DNA of 64,000 nucleotides from Carnobacteriaceae bacterium zg-C25 (lineage in GTDB: Bacteria > Bacillota > Bacilli > Lactobacillales > Aerococcaceae): contig CP072828.1 of assembly GCA_017945845.1 (NCBI GenBank), positions 248,001 to 312,000 on the forward strand. Reading direction: 5' to 3'. Positions 29,795 through 38,348 of this stretch are shown piece after piece. Each line of letters opens with the position of its first letter. The first letter of the stretch is position 1. The notes beneath the pieces were generated by a model. It saw only the letters and a list, made by a program, of their open reading frames with translations. It searched no databases and was not told the DNA's origin. A program made the position numbers and the translations under genes.

Positions 29795-31955
29795 AGTTGT
29801 CTCAAAGATGCAAGAAGTGACATACTTCAAATTAAATAATGAATTAAACCGTGCGGTTGATGGGAAAATCCCAGTACATAAAGATAAAGAAGCTGCACGC
29901 GCTTATTTTTTAGAACATGTTAATCCAAATACGGTGTTTTTCTATACTTTAGATGAAAAATTAGATTACTTAATGGATAACGATTATTTAGAACGCGAAT
30001 TTCTTGGTAAATATTCACGTGAGTTTGTAAAACAGTTAATGGTGATGACCTATAAGAAAAAATTCCGTTTTAGATCGTTTATGTCAGCCTTTAAGTTTTA
30101 CACACAATATGCGATGCGTACCAATGATGGTAAACGTTACTTAGAACGCTATGAAGATCGTATTGTTTTTTGTGCATTGTATTTAGCAGATGGTGACGAA
30201 GACTTAGCAACACATTTAGCAAATGAAATGATTCATCAACGTTACCAACCAGCGACACCAACGTTTTTAAATGCAGGGCGTAAAAGACGTGGTGAGTTGG
30301 TATCGTGTTTCTTAATTCAAGTAACGGACGATATGAACAGTATCGGTCGTGCGATCAATAGTGCGTTACAGTTATCACGTATCGGTGGTGGTGTCGGTGT
30401 TTCATTGAGTAACATTCGTGCAGCGGGCGACCCAATTAAAAAAATCGAAAATGCATCAAGTGGTATCGTTCCAGTTATGAAATTGTTAGAAGATAGCTTT
30501 AGTTACTCAAACCAATTAGGTCAACGTAACGGTGCGGGAGCGGTTTATTTAAACGTATTCCACCCAGATATTGTTGCCTTTTTATCCACGAAAAAAGAAA
30601 ATGCGGATGAAAAAATTCGTGTTAAAACGTTATCTCTAGGTCTTGTTGTTCCAGATAAGTTTTATGAATTGTGTGCTAAAGATTTAACGATGTATTTATT
30701 TAGTCCGTATGATGTTGAACGTGAATATGGCGTGCCGTTTTCATATGTTGACATTACAGCTGAATACGACAACATGGTGAATAACCCTAATATTAAAAAA
30801 TCAAAAATTCAAGCACGCGAATTGGAAAATGAAATTAGTAAGTTACAACAAGAATCTGGTTATCCATATGTGGTGAACATTGATACAGCAAATCAATCTA
30901 ATCCAATTGATGGCAAAATTATTATGAGTAACTTATGTTCTGAAATTTTACAAGTTCAAGCACCTTCACAAATTAATGATGCGCAAGAATTTGAAGTTTT
31001 AGGAACGGATATTTCATGTAACCTAGGTTCAACAAATATTCCAAACTTAATGAAGTCATCTGATTTTGGTAAATCAGTCGATACAATGGTTCGTGCTTTA
31101 ACATACGTAACAGATGTATCAAACATTGTTGCCGTACCAACAGTTAAAAATGGAAATGATAAAGCACATACTATCGGTTTAGGTGCAATGGGATTACACA
31201 CAATGTTTGCGTTAAATCAAATGGAGTATGGTTCACCAGAATCTATTGAGTTTACAGATGTGTATTTTAAATTATTGAATTACTATACATTAGTTTCATC
31301 AAACAACATCGCTAAAGAGCGTGGTAAATCATTTGTCGGTTTTGAAAAATCAAAATATTACACAGGTGAATACTTTGATGAGCATGCACAAGACGTTATC
31401 TTTGAACATGAAAAAGTTGCGAAACTATTTTCAAATATTCACGTGCCGACAAAAGCAGATTGGTTAACGTTAAAAGAAAATGTACGTAATTTTGGACTAT
31501 ACCATCAAAATCGTCTAGCGATTGCGCCTACAGGCTCAATTAGCTACGTTAATGAAAGTAGTGCAAGTTTACATCCAATTATTCGTTTAATTGAAGAACG
31601 TCAAGAAAAGAAAACAGGTAAAACATATTATCCAGCGCCATATTTATCAAATGACACATTACCATATTATAAATCAGCGTACGATACAGATATGCGTAAA
31701 GTGATTGATGTGTATGCGGCAGCGCAAAAACATATCGATCAAGGGATGAGTTTAACGTTGTTTATGCGTTCAGATATTCCAGAAGGTTTATATGAATGGA
31801 AAAATGGCCGTACGACAAAAATGACGACACGTGATTTAAATATTTTACGTAATTATGCGTGGAAAAAAGGGATTAAATCAATTTATTACGTGCGTACATT
31901 TACAGAAAATTCTGAAGAAGTCGGCGCAAACGCATGCGAAAGCTGCACAATTTAA
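29781..31955 (+). CDS. nrdE: Class Ib ribonucleoside-diphosphate reductase alpha subunit
   Basis: 724 residues, the expected length. It has the family start VTYFKLNNELNRAVDGK, the active-site segments …RRGELVSCFL… and SNLCSEILQ, and the C-terminal redox pair CESC. It reduces ribonucleoside diphosphates to deoxyribonucleotides with a radical from NrdF. It begins with TTG inside nrdI, which implies coupling. No nrdF or nrdH follows: the transcript meets a terminator hairpin now interrupted by IS copy 2. The small subunit must lie elsewhere. Confidence 0.96.
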   Translation: MENPKVVSKMQEVTYFKLNNELNRAVDGKIPVHKDKEAARAYFLEHVNPNTVFFYTLDEKLDYLMDNDYLEREFLGKYSREFVKQLMVMTYKKKFRFRSFMSAFKFYTQYAMRTNDGKRYLERYEDRIVFCALYLADGDEDLATHLANEMIHQRYQPATPTFLNAGRKRRGELVSCFLIQVTDDMNSIGRAINSALQLSRIGGGVGVSLSNIRAAGDPIKKIENASSGIVPVMKLLEDSFSYSNQLGQRNGAGAVYLNVFHPDIVAFLSTKKENADEKIRVKTLSLGLVVPDKFYELCAKDLTMYLFSPYDVEREYGVPFSYVDITAEYDNMVNNPNIKKSKIQARELENEISKLQQESGYPYVVNIDTANQSNPIDGKIIMSNLCSEILQVQAPSQINDAQEFEVLGTDISCNLGSTNIPNLMKSSDFGKSVDTMVRALTYVTDVSNIVAVPTVKNGNDKAHTIGLGAMGLHTMFALNQMEYGSPESIEFTDVYFKLLNYYTLVSSNNIAKERGKSFVGFEKSKYYTGEYFDEHAQDVIFEHEKVAKLFSNIHVPTKADWLTLKENVRNFGLYHQNRLAIAPTGSISYVNESSASLHPIIRLIEERQEKKTGKTYYPAPYLSNDTLPYYKSAYDTDMRKVIDVYAAAQKHIDQGMSLTLFMRSDIPEGLYEWKNGRTTKMTTRDLNILRNYAWKKGIKSIYYVRTFTENSEEVGANACESCTI

Positions 31956-31972
31956 GAAATGTATTATTTTTA

Positions 31973-31997
31973 AGGTTGATGCCACAGGCATCAACCT
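31973..31997. repeat. Left copy of a 25-bp duplicated hairpin (target duplication of IS copy 2)
   Basis: A perfect 11-bp stem with a 3-nt loop (AGGTTGATGCC, ACA, and its inverse), identical to 33597-33621. This copy follows nrdE but has lost its T tract, which now lies after the right copy. Confidence 0.92.
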
Positions 31998-33596
31998 CAG
32001 ACTGTTGACAAATAAACTGTCAACAGTCTTTTTTCGTACCAGACGTTAAGTTGTACGGCTTACCGCGATGTACACGATACATCGCGCGTTCCCTACTACG
32101 TGCGAGAACGAAGCCATTCGTACAACAACGTCTGATACGATAATAACACTTAAAAGTGGTATAATAGAGATAAGAAAAAGGAGGGAACAATTTATGTTTT
32201 ATAAAGAAAATCATCCAAATGACGAAATCATATTAAACACATTATCCGAATTAGTACCAAAAGATCATTTACTACGTAAAATTGATAAATCAATTGATTT
32301 CAATTTTATTTATGATATTACTTCTCCTTACTATAGTCATACCAACGGTCGTAATAGTTTAGATCCAGTTGTTTTATTTAAATTAGTCTTTTTAAAAGAT
32401 ATTTACGGTATTAAATCAATGCGAGAAACCATTAAACGTGTCGAAACTGATGTGGCGTTTAGATGGTTTTTAAACCTTCCTTTCTCTAAACCAACTCCTC
32501 ATTATTCCACTTTTTCTCAAAATTATATTCGCCGTTTTCAAGGTACTTCTGTGTTTGAAGATATATTTAACACTATTGTACACCAAGCTATCTCACATCA
32601 TTTAATTAGTGGGACAGCATTATTTACAGATTCCACACATATTAAAGCAAATGCCAATAAAAATAAATTTAAAAACGCTATTATTGAAACCGTTCAAGAA
32701 CGTAAACGAGATTTAGAAAACGAAATTAACGCTGAACGAGAAGCTATTGGAAAAAAGCCTTTTAATTACACTGATAAAATCATCTCTAAATCCATTAAAG
32801 AAAGTACGACTGATCCAGAAAGTGGATATTACCATAGAGATAATAAAGAAAAGGGATTTATGTACTTAGACCATCGTAGTGTAGATGGTAAACATAATTT
32901 TATTGTGGATTGCTTTATTACACCAGGCAACGTGCATGATAGTGTACCGTATGTGTCGCGATTAACACATATAATCGAAACATTTAATTTTAATGTGAAT
33001 TGTGTCGCGTTAGATAGCGGATATTATAAAAAAGACATTTTAAAATTTTTAGAAGAGAAAAAGATATTTTCTGTGATTGGGTATCGACGTTTTCATCGCA
33101 ATCCTGACCATAAATTTTTTCGATATAATTCATCTATAGATTGTTTTACGGATACACGTACGGGAGAAATTTATACCTACAGAAATATTGATAGACAAGG
33201 ATATAAACAGTATCGTATAAGCGATAATAGTAATAAACGGATACTACGTCGAGCGATAGATGCTGATGTATACGATAGATGTCGTGAACGTCGATTATCT
33301 ACGTTTGGGAAAGCATTATATAAACGACGGAAAGAAACGATTGAGCGTAGTTTTGCAGACTCTAAGCAAAATCATGGGTATCGATTTGCGCAATATAGAG
33401 GAGTAACCAAGATGCAACAGTATACTTGGTTATCTTGTGCTGCCCAAAACATGAAAAAAATGGCAATTCTACTCACTGGAGATAGCCATTTTTTGAGATA
33501 TTATTCTTCATTTCGTATTTTAAAATTCAAAATCCAACATATTTTTCATTTTTTAAAAAATATGTTGGATTTTTTATTGGTATTGTCAACAGTCTG
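31998..33596 (+). mobile_element. IS1182-like insertion sequence, copy 2 (1,599 bp)
   Basis: Same length and ends as copy 1, and identical over everything I compared except one synonymous base near the 3' end. It is inserted in the nrdE terminator, with the complete 25-bp hairpin duplicated on both sides. Its left-end hairpin with T tract (about 31999-32034) may substitute as terminator for nrdE transcripts. Confidence 0.94.
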
Positions 33597-33597
33597 A
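32194..33597 (+). CDS. IS1182-family transposase, copy 2
   Basis: 467 residues, with the same protein sequence as the transposase at 21524-22927. The start follows GGAGGG, and the upstream 196 bp hold the structured left end. The single base difference from copy 1 (33534, C here) completes the embedded terminator stem: CCAAC pairs with GTTGG, where copy 1 has a T-G wobble. DDE candidate residues are unchanged. Confidence 0.94.
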   Translation: MFYKENHPNDEIILNTLSELVPKDHLLRKIDKSIDFNFIYDITSPYYSHTNGRNSLDPVVLFKLVFLKDIYGIKSMRETIKRVETDVAFRWFLNLPFSKPTPHYSTFSQNYIRRFQGTSVFEDIFNTIVHQAISHHLISGTALFTDSTHIKANANKNKFKNAIIETVQERKRDLENEINAEREAIGKKPFNYTDKIISKSIKESTTDPESGYYHRDNKEKGFMYLDHRSVDGKHNFIVDCFITPGNVHDSVPYVSRLTHIIETFNFNVNCVALDSGYYKKDILKFLEEKKIFSVIGYRRFHRNPDHKFFRYNSSIDCFTDTRTGEIYTYRNIDRQGYKQYRISDNSNKRILRRAIDADVYDRCRERRLSTFGKALYKRRKETIERSFADSKQNHGYRFAQYRGVTKMQQYTWLSCAAQNMKKMAILLTGDSHFLRYYSSFRILKFKIQHIFHFLKNMLDFLLVLSTV

Positions 33598-33633
33598 GGT
33601 TGATGCCACAGGCATCAACCTTTATTTTGTTTA
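33597..33633 (+). terminator. Right copy of the 25-bp hairpin with T tract (original nrdE terminator)
   Basis: 33597-33621 repeats 31973-31997 exactly and is followed by TTTATTTTG. Together these would have formed the intact nrdE terminator before insertion. Confidence 0.88.
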
Positions 33634-33670
33634 GATAATAGCGATTTAATATAAAGTGTGTTTTGCAGTA

Positions 33671-33684
33671 AATAAGCGGTATCA
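33671..33684 (+). promoter_or_regulatory. cre-like site upstream of nagB
   Basis: AATAAGCGGTATCA matches 11 of 12 fixed positions of the cre consensus. It lies about 77 bp upstream of a TATACT -10 box (33761-33766). CcpA control of amino-sugar catabolism would fit, but binding is inferred. Confidence 0.5.
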
Positions 33685-33795
33685 TTTTGAAAGAACTTGC
33701 ATTTTATCTGTTTAAAGCAAGCTTTTTTGTCAATTTGTAGCGATAAGCGGTTAAATATAGTATACTAAATCATATCAATCGATTTGGAGGACATT

Positions 33796-34512
33796 ATGAA
33801 AGTTATACGTGTGACAAGCCCAAGTGAGGGGGCATTACTTGCTTATTCTCATGTGAAACAATCGTTAGAAAAGGGAGCAACAACATTTGGATTAGCAACA
33901 GGTGGAACGCCAGAGGAATTGTACGCACTAATTAGAGAAAGTGATTTAGACTTTTCAAAATGCGTATCAATTAACTTAGATGAATATGTTGGTTTAACGC
34001 CAGATAATCAAAAAAGCTATCATTATTATATGAAAGAAAATTTATTTAAGGCAAAACCGTTCAAAGCAAGCTTTATTCCACAAGGTTGGGAATCTGATGC
34101 GACAAAAGAAGTTAGTCGATATGAAGACGTTTTAAAAAAATATCCAATTGATTTCCAATTGTTAGGTCTTGGAACAAACGGGCATATTGGGTTTAACGAA
34201 CCCGGTACACTGTTTACACAACGCACACATAAAGTTGCTTTAACAAAAGAAACCGTAGAAGCCAACAAACGTTATTTTGATAAAGTTGAAGATGTGCCAA
34301 CGTTTGCGTATTCTATGGGATTGGCCAATATTATGGAAGCAAAAGAAATTGTATTGTTAGCGTTTGGTCATTCAAAAGCTGAAGCGATTAAAGCGTTAGT
34401 GGAAGGTGAACAAACAACAAATGTGCCGGCTACCATTTTACAAAGCCATGAAAATGTGACAATTATTATTGATGCAGATGCGGCAAGTTTACTTAGTGAG
34501 ACGGTTGAATAA
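33796..34512 (+). CDS. nagB: Glucosamine-6-phosphate deaminase
   Basis: 238 residues. Motifs are LATGGTPEELY (phosphate loop, about 34-44), SINLDEYVGL (catalytic Asp) and LGLGTNGHIGFNEPG (catalytic His). It converts glucosamine-6-phosphate to fructose-6-phosphate and ammonia in the cytoplasm, feeding amino sugars into glycolysis. The ATG at 33796 follows TTTGGAGGAC; a TTG 12 bases upstream is part of that site. It is monocistronic, 160 bp downstream of the IS. Lengths of 230-245 are normal for the Gram-positive form. Confidence 0.95.
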   Translation: MKVIRVTSPSEGALLAYSHVKQSLEKGATTFGLATGGTPEELYALIRESDLDFSKCVSINLDEYVGLTPDNQKSYHYYMKENLFKAKPFKASFIPQGWESDATKEVSRYEDVLKKYPIDFQLLGLGTNGHIGFNEPGTLFTQRTHKVALTKETVEANKRYFDKVEDVPTFAYSMGLANIMEAKEIVLLAFGHSKAEAIKALVEGEQTTNVPATILQSHENVTIIIDADAASLLSETVE

Positions 34513-34519
34513 TTTGTCG

Positions 34520-34549
34520 TTGACGAATGAATAGCGATTAATGTATAAT
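34520..34549 (+). promoter_or_regulatory. Promoter of rpsU
   Basis: TTGACG (34520-34525) and TATAAT (34544-34549), 18-bp spacer, beginning eight bases after the nagB stop. Confidence 0.8.
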
Positions 34550-34624
34550 ATAACAGGACAAATTCTTTGAATGTAAACATTTTAAGATTCGTTACATGCA
34601 GTGTTCGGAGGGAGGGAAGCTATT

Positions 34625-34798
34625 ATGTCAAAAACAATCGTTCGTAAAAACGAGTCTCTTGATGATGCTCTTCGTCGCTTTAAACGTAATGTTTCAAAAA
34701 CTGGGACTTTACAAGAAGTTCGCAAACGTGAATTTTATGAAAAACCAAGTGTAAGACGTAAGAAAAAATCAGAAGCAGCACGTAAACGTAAATTCTAA
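34625..34798 (+). CDS. rpsU: 30S ribosomal protein S21
   Basis: 57 residues, strongly basic, with the family start [20 protein letters not shown] and a Lys/Arg-rich end ([16 protein letters not shown]). It binds near the 3' end of 16S rRNA in the 30S subunit and aids initiation. The ATG follows GGAGGGAGG. A promoter directly upstream and a strong terminator downstream make it monocistronic, although the YqeY-like gene after it is its common neighbour in Firmicutes. Confidence 0.97.
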   Translation: MSKTIVRKNESLDDALRRFKRNVSKTGTLQEVRKREFYEKPSVRRKKKSEAARKRKF

Positions 34799-34820
34799 TT
34801 TATGTTTAGTACACAATAGC

Positions 34821-34852
34821 TAGGCTAAGCATATTGCTTAGCCTATTTTTTT
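34821..34852 (+). terminator. Terminator of rpsU
   Basis: TAGGCTAAGC pairs perfectly with GCTTAGCCTA around ATATT and is followed by seven T. Confidence 0.9.
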
Positions 34853-34876
34853 ATAGATAATAAGGAGGTTGATGTA

Positions 34877-35323
34877 ATGACATTAATGGAACGTTTAAAC
34901 GCAGATATGAAAGATGCCATGCGTGCAAAAGAAAAAGAAAGATTATCCGTTATTCGAATGCTTAAAGCAAGTGTTCAAAAAGAAGAAATCGAAGTCGGTC
35001 GTTCGCTAAATGCCGATGAAGAATTAACCATTTTATCTCGTGAATTAAAACAGCGTAAAGATTCTGTGCGCGAGTTTGAAGCGGCATCACGTGAAGATTT
35101 AGCGCAAAAAACAGCTTTTGAAATTGGTGTTGTAGAGCAATACTTACCAAAACAATTGACACACGACGAAGTTAAAGCGATTGTTCAAGAAGTGATTGAA
35201 CAAACTGGTGCGACTGGCGCAAGTGATTTTGGAAAAGTCATGGGTCAAGTAATGCCAAAAGTTAAAGGTCAAGCAGACGGTAACGTCGTAAACGCTCTTG
35301 TCAAAGAATTGTTGAATCGTTAA
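34877..35323 (+). CDS. GatB/YqeY domain protein
   Basis: 148 residues, the normal length for YqeY. The N-terminal helical half (MTLMERLNADMKDAMRAKEKERLSVIRML) and the C-terminal half (TGASDFGKVMGQVMPKVKGQADGNVVN) match the family, which resembles the tail domain of GatB. A role in tRNA-dependent amidation has been suggested from that fold, but the function is unproven. AAGGAGGTTGATGTA precedes the ATG. The rpsU-yqeY neighbourhood is conserved. Confidence 0.9.
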   Translation: MTLMERLNADMKDAMRAKEKERLSVIRMLKASVQKEEIEVGRSLNADEELTILSRELKQRKDSVREFEAASREDLAQKTAFEIGVVEQYLPKQLTHDEVKAIVQEVIEQTGATGASDFGKVMGQVMPKVKGQADGNVVNALVKELLNR

Positions 35324-35359
35324 AAATATGCTGTTGATATTCTGATAAGGAAATCATAT

Positions 35360-35387
35360 GGTCACGCATTTCATGCGTGGCTATTTT
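35360..35387 (+). terminator. Probable terminator after the YqeY gene
   Basis: GTCACGCAT and ATGCGTGGC form a 9-bp stem with a TTC loop and a short T-rich tail (TATTTTC). The tail is weak. Confidence 0.55.
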
Positions 35388-35440
35388 CGTCTAGTTCATA
35401 AATATGCTATAATGTAGAAGTTAAAATGAGGAGGGAAAAC

Positions 35441-37156
35441 ATGTACCAAGCCTTATATCGCGTGTGGCGTCCAAAAAGTTTTGATGATATGGTTGGACAA
35501 GAAACAATTGCGAATACATTGAAAAATTCAGTTTTAACTGGAAAGATTTCGCATGCTTATTTATTTTCTGGTCCTCGTGGAACAGGAAAAACAAGTGCGG
35601 CAAAAATTTTAGCTAAAGCGGTCAACTGTCTTCAATCACAAGATGGACAACCGTGTAATGCGTGTGAAATCTGTACGGCAGCCAATGACGGCATGCTCGG
35701 TGATATTATTGAAATTGATGCGGCAAGTAATAATGGCGTTGATGAAATTCGTGATATTCGTGATAAATCACGCTATGCACCAACTCGCGCTCGTTATAAA
35801 GTGTATATTATCGATGAAGTCCATATGCTGTCGATTGGAGCATTTAATGCACTACTCAAAACGTTGGAAGAACCAACACAAAATGTTATTTTTATTTTAG
35901 CGACTACAGAAGTGCATAAAATTCCAGCAACGATTTTATCACGCGTGCAACGCTATGATTTTAAACGAATCAATGAACAAGATATACAAAATCACGTCAA
36001 ACATATTTTACAAACGCAACATCAAGCATATGATGAAAAAGCAGTTGCGTTAATCGCGCGAATGGCAAATGGTGGTATGCGTGATGCGTTAAGTCTGTTG
36101 GATCAAGCGCTATCGTACGGGAATGGCACCATTACACTCGAAACGGTCGCCAACATTACCGGAGCAGTAAGCCAAGAACAGCTATTTTCGTATGTCAATG
36201 CTGTTGGCGCTAAAGCTGGGTCTTTAGCGATGGAACAGTTATACAACATTTTGGCCAACGGAAAAACACCGATGCGATTGGTCGAAGAATTGCTTGTTTT
36301 TTCTAAAGATGTGTTGTTGTCGCGTATGGATGAAACAGATACACGATTTAGTGATGTCGCGTTAATTGACAGTGCGTTTTTTTATCGCATGATTGATGTG
36401 TTATCTCAAACACAACAGCAATTAAAACAAAATGTGCAACAAGATTTATATGTTGAAGTGATGACAATGCAATTGGTTCAGATGGATAGTCGAATCAACA
36501 CGCTTCCAAATGGGTCGGCTTCTAATAATGAATTGGTGTCTAATGACGTTATTGTTCAATTAGAACAACGCATTGAACAATTGGAAAATAAACTGCGTGC
36601 TTTAGAATCGAATGCAGTTCAAGCAAGTGTCGTGCCAACTTATGAAGTGAAGAAAACACCACAACAAAAAAATCCAACTGATTTTGTAGTGAACACACAG
36701 CGTATATTCGAGGTGCTTTCTCAGGCGACGAGAGAAGACAAACAAAAAATTGAAGATGACTGGTTCGATATTTTGTCTTGCTTGAGTGCTCAAAGAAAGG
36801 CGCAATTGGGTCGTTCAAAAGTATTGGCGGCTAGTGCGACGAGTGTGATTATTGGGTTTGAAAATGGATTTTTATGTGGGTTGACGATGAATGATAAAGC
36901 GTTAAGACAAGAACTTAGCGAACACGCCATGCGTATCATTCAACATCCACTAGAAATTGAATGTTTACCAATCGGACAATGGCAAGATATTCGTACGCAA
37001 TTTATTCAAGCTAAAAAAGCGGGGCAATTTAGTGCGCCTACGAGCCAAGAGTCTGTAGAGTTAGATATACAGCATGAAGAAAAAACACAAGAAGATGAAG
37101 TTGTCACACAAGCAACATCGTTATTTGGAAATATAGTAGAAGTAATGGAGGATTAA
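35441..37156 (+). CDS. dnaX: DNA polymerase III subunit gamma/tau
   Basis: 571 residues. The clamp-loader ATPase has MYQALYRVWRPKSFDDMVGQ at the start, Walker A GPRGTGKTS (about 44-52), a zinc site with Cys residues in NCLQSQDGQPCNACEIC, and the DEVH-type Walker B (YIIDEVHML). The tau tail (about 370-571) binds other replisome parts. ATG 35441 follows GAGGAGGG; the in-frame ATG at 35426 is part of the binding site. A -10 box TATAAT is at 35408-35413. The order dnaX-ybaB-recR is the classic recombination and replication operon. Confidence 0.96.
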   Translation: MYQALYRVWRPKSFDDMVGQETIANTLKNSVLTGKISHAYLFSGPRGTGKTSAAKILAKAVNCLQSQDGQPCNACEICTAANDGMLGDIIEIDAASNNGVDEIRDIRDKSRYAPTRARYKVYIIDEVHMLSIGAFNALLKTLEEPTQNVIFILATTEVHKIPATILSRVQRYDFKRINEQDIQNHVKHILQTQHQAYDEKAVALIARMANGGMRDALSLLDQALSYGNGTITLETVANITGAVSQEQLFSYVNAVGAKAGSLAMEQLYNILANGKTPMRLVEELLVFSKDVLLSRMDETDTRFSDVALIDSAFFYRMIDVLSQTQQQLKQNVQQDLYVEVMTMQLVQMDSRINTLPNGSASNNELVSNDVIVQLEQRIEQLENKLRALESNAVQASVVPTYEVKKTPQQKNPTDFVVNTQRIFEVLSQATREDKQKIEDDWFDILSCLSAQRKAQLGRSKVLAASATSVIIGFENGFLCGLTMNDKALRQELSEHAMRIIQHPLEIECLPIGQWQDIRTQFIQAKKAGQFSAPTSQESVELDIQHEEKTQEDEVVTQATSLFGNIVEVMED

Positions 37157-37160
37157 AAAG

Positions 37161-37472
37161 ATGATGCGTGGAATGCCAAATATGCAAGGTATGATGAAAC
37201 AAATGCAAAAGTTACAAAAAGAAATGGCGAATGCACAAGAATACGTGAATAATTTAGAGTTTGTTGGGACAAGCCCTAACGACTTAGTGCAAGTTAAAAT
37301 GAACGGAAAACGAGATGTATTAGATGTTGTGTTACATCCAGATGTGGTGGATCCAGAAGATGTGGATATGTTGCAAGACTTATTGGTTGAAGCATTTAAT
37401 GACGCCTCTCAAAAAGCGACAGAAAAAAATAATGAAGTGATGGGTAAATATACAAAAAATTTACCGTTCTAA
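37161..37472 (+). CDS. YbaB/EbfC-family nucleoid-associated protein
   Basis: 103 residues with a Met-rich N-terminus (MMRGMPNMQGMMKQMQKLQKE). A central VKMNGKRDVLDVVLHPDVVDPED follows. The protein forms a DNA-binding dimer. It starts five bases after dnaX and lies 14 bases before recR, the usual gene order. The exact biological role of YbaB remains unsettled. Confidence 0.95.
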   Translation: MMRGMPNMQGMMKQMQKLQKEMANAQEYVNNLEFVGTSPNDLVQVKMNGKRDVLDVVLHPDVVDPEDVDMLQDLLVEAFNDASQKATEKNNEVMGKYTKNLPF

Positions 37473-37486
37473 GAAAGTAGGAGTGC

Positions 37487-38086
37487 ATGCAATACCCAAA
37501 ACCTATTGAAAATTTAATTGATAGTTATCGTTTGTTACCAGGTATTGGGGCGAAAACGGCTGCACGTTTAGCGTTCTTCTGTATGGATTTACCAGAAGAA
37601 GATATTATGCAGTTTGCCAATGCTTTGATTAGTGTAAAACGTGATTTATCGCATTGTCGTATTTGCGGGAACATTACATTGGAAAATCCATGTGCCATTT
37701 GTTGCGATGATACGCGTGATCAAACACGTATTTTAGTCGTGGAAGATTCAAAAGACGTATTGTCGATGGAACGCATGGGAGAATTTAAAGGGTTATATCA
37801 CGTGTTAGGTGGTGTTTTATCTCCAATGAATGGTGTTGGACCAGACGATTTAACGGTTGCTCAATTAGTTGCGCGATTGCAAGAAAAAGAATGTGTTGAA
37901 GAAGTGATTATTGCTACAAACCCGACGCCAGAAGGTGAGGCGACAGCCAAGTACATTGCGCGGTTATTAAAACCAGCAGGTATTATCGTGAGCCGTTTAG
38001 CGCATGGATTAGCGGTGGGTAGTGATATTGAATATGCTGATGAAATGACACTTTTACGTGCGATTGAAGGGCGCCGAGAATTATAA
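37487..38086 (+). CDS. recR: Recombination protein RecR
   Basis: 199 residues, full length. It shows the helix-hairpin-helix ([15 protein letters not shown], 17-31), a four-Cys zinc finger ([17 protein letters not shown]), a Toprim domain ([15 protein letters not shown]) and a C-terminal Walker-B-like stretch. With RecO it loads RecA on gapped DNA. AAGTAGGAGTGC precedes the ATG. It is the last gene of the dnaX operon, followed by a terminator. Confidence 0.97.
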   Translation: MQYPKPIENLIDSYRLLPGIGAKTAARLAFFCMDLPEEDIMQFANALISVKRDLSHCRICGNITLENPCAICCDDTRDQTRILVVEDSKDVLSMERMGEFKGLYHVLGGVLSPMNGVGPDDLTVAQLVARLQEKECVEEVIIATNPTPEGEATAKYIARLLKPAGIIVSRLAHGLAVGSDIEYADEMTLLRAIEGRREL

Positions 38087-38095
38087 TGACATTTT

Positions 38096-38130
38096 TAGGG
38101 TTGATAGCTTAGGCCATCAACCCTATTTTA
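38096..38130 (+). terminator. Terminator of the dnaX-ybaB-recR operon
   Basis: TAGGGTTGAT pairs perfectly with ATCAACCCTA around a 10-nt loop; the tail is TTTTA. It shares the GGTTGAT core with the nrdE terminator and with the one at 63116. Confidence 0.8.
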
Positions 38131-38149
38131 TAGGTTCTATGATATTTGG

Positions 38150-38265
38150 TGTTGGTGGCTTCCGAAGGGGAACTATCAATACCTTTTAAATGTATTCATT
38201 ACCTTATGACACGTAACCAGATAAAGTCGCAATCATATCCGATAGAAAAGGTTGTTTTCTATCGG
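38150..38265. other. Two further hairpins between recR and the convergent exporter gene
   Basis: 38150-38190 can form a G-U-rich stem around CGAA and resembles a decayed terminator. 38239-38249 and 38255-38265 form an 11-bp perfect stem (CCGATAGAAAA and its inverse) with no T tract. No coding signal is seen in 38087-38348. Confidence 0.5.
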
Positions 38266-38310
38266 TTAATCAATTGGGTTAATCTGTAGTTAACAACACT
38301 ATTGAATATA

Positions 38311-38344
38311 AAAAATAAAACAGACCCGTTTTGAGTCTGTTTTA
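38311..38344 (-). terminator. Terminator of the HIT / DMT-exporter operon
   Basis: On the minus strand AAAACAGAC pairs with GTCTGTTTT and is followed by ATTTTTTATA. Confidence 0.8.
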
Positions 38345-38348
38345 GATG

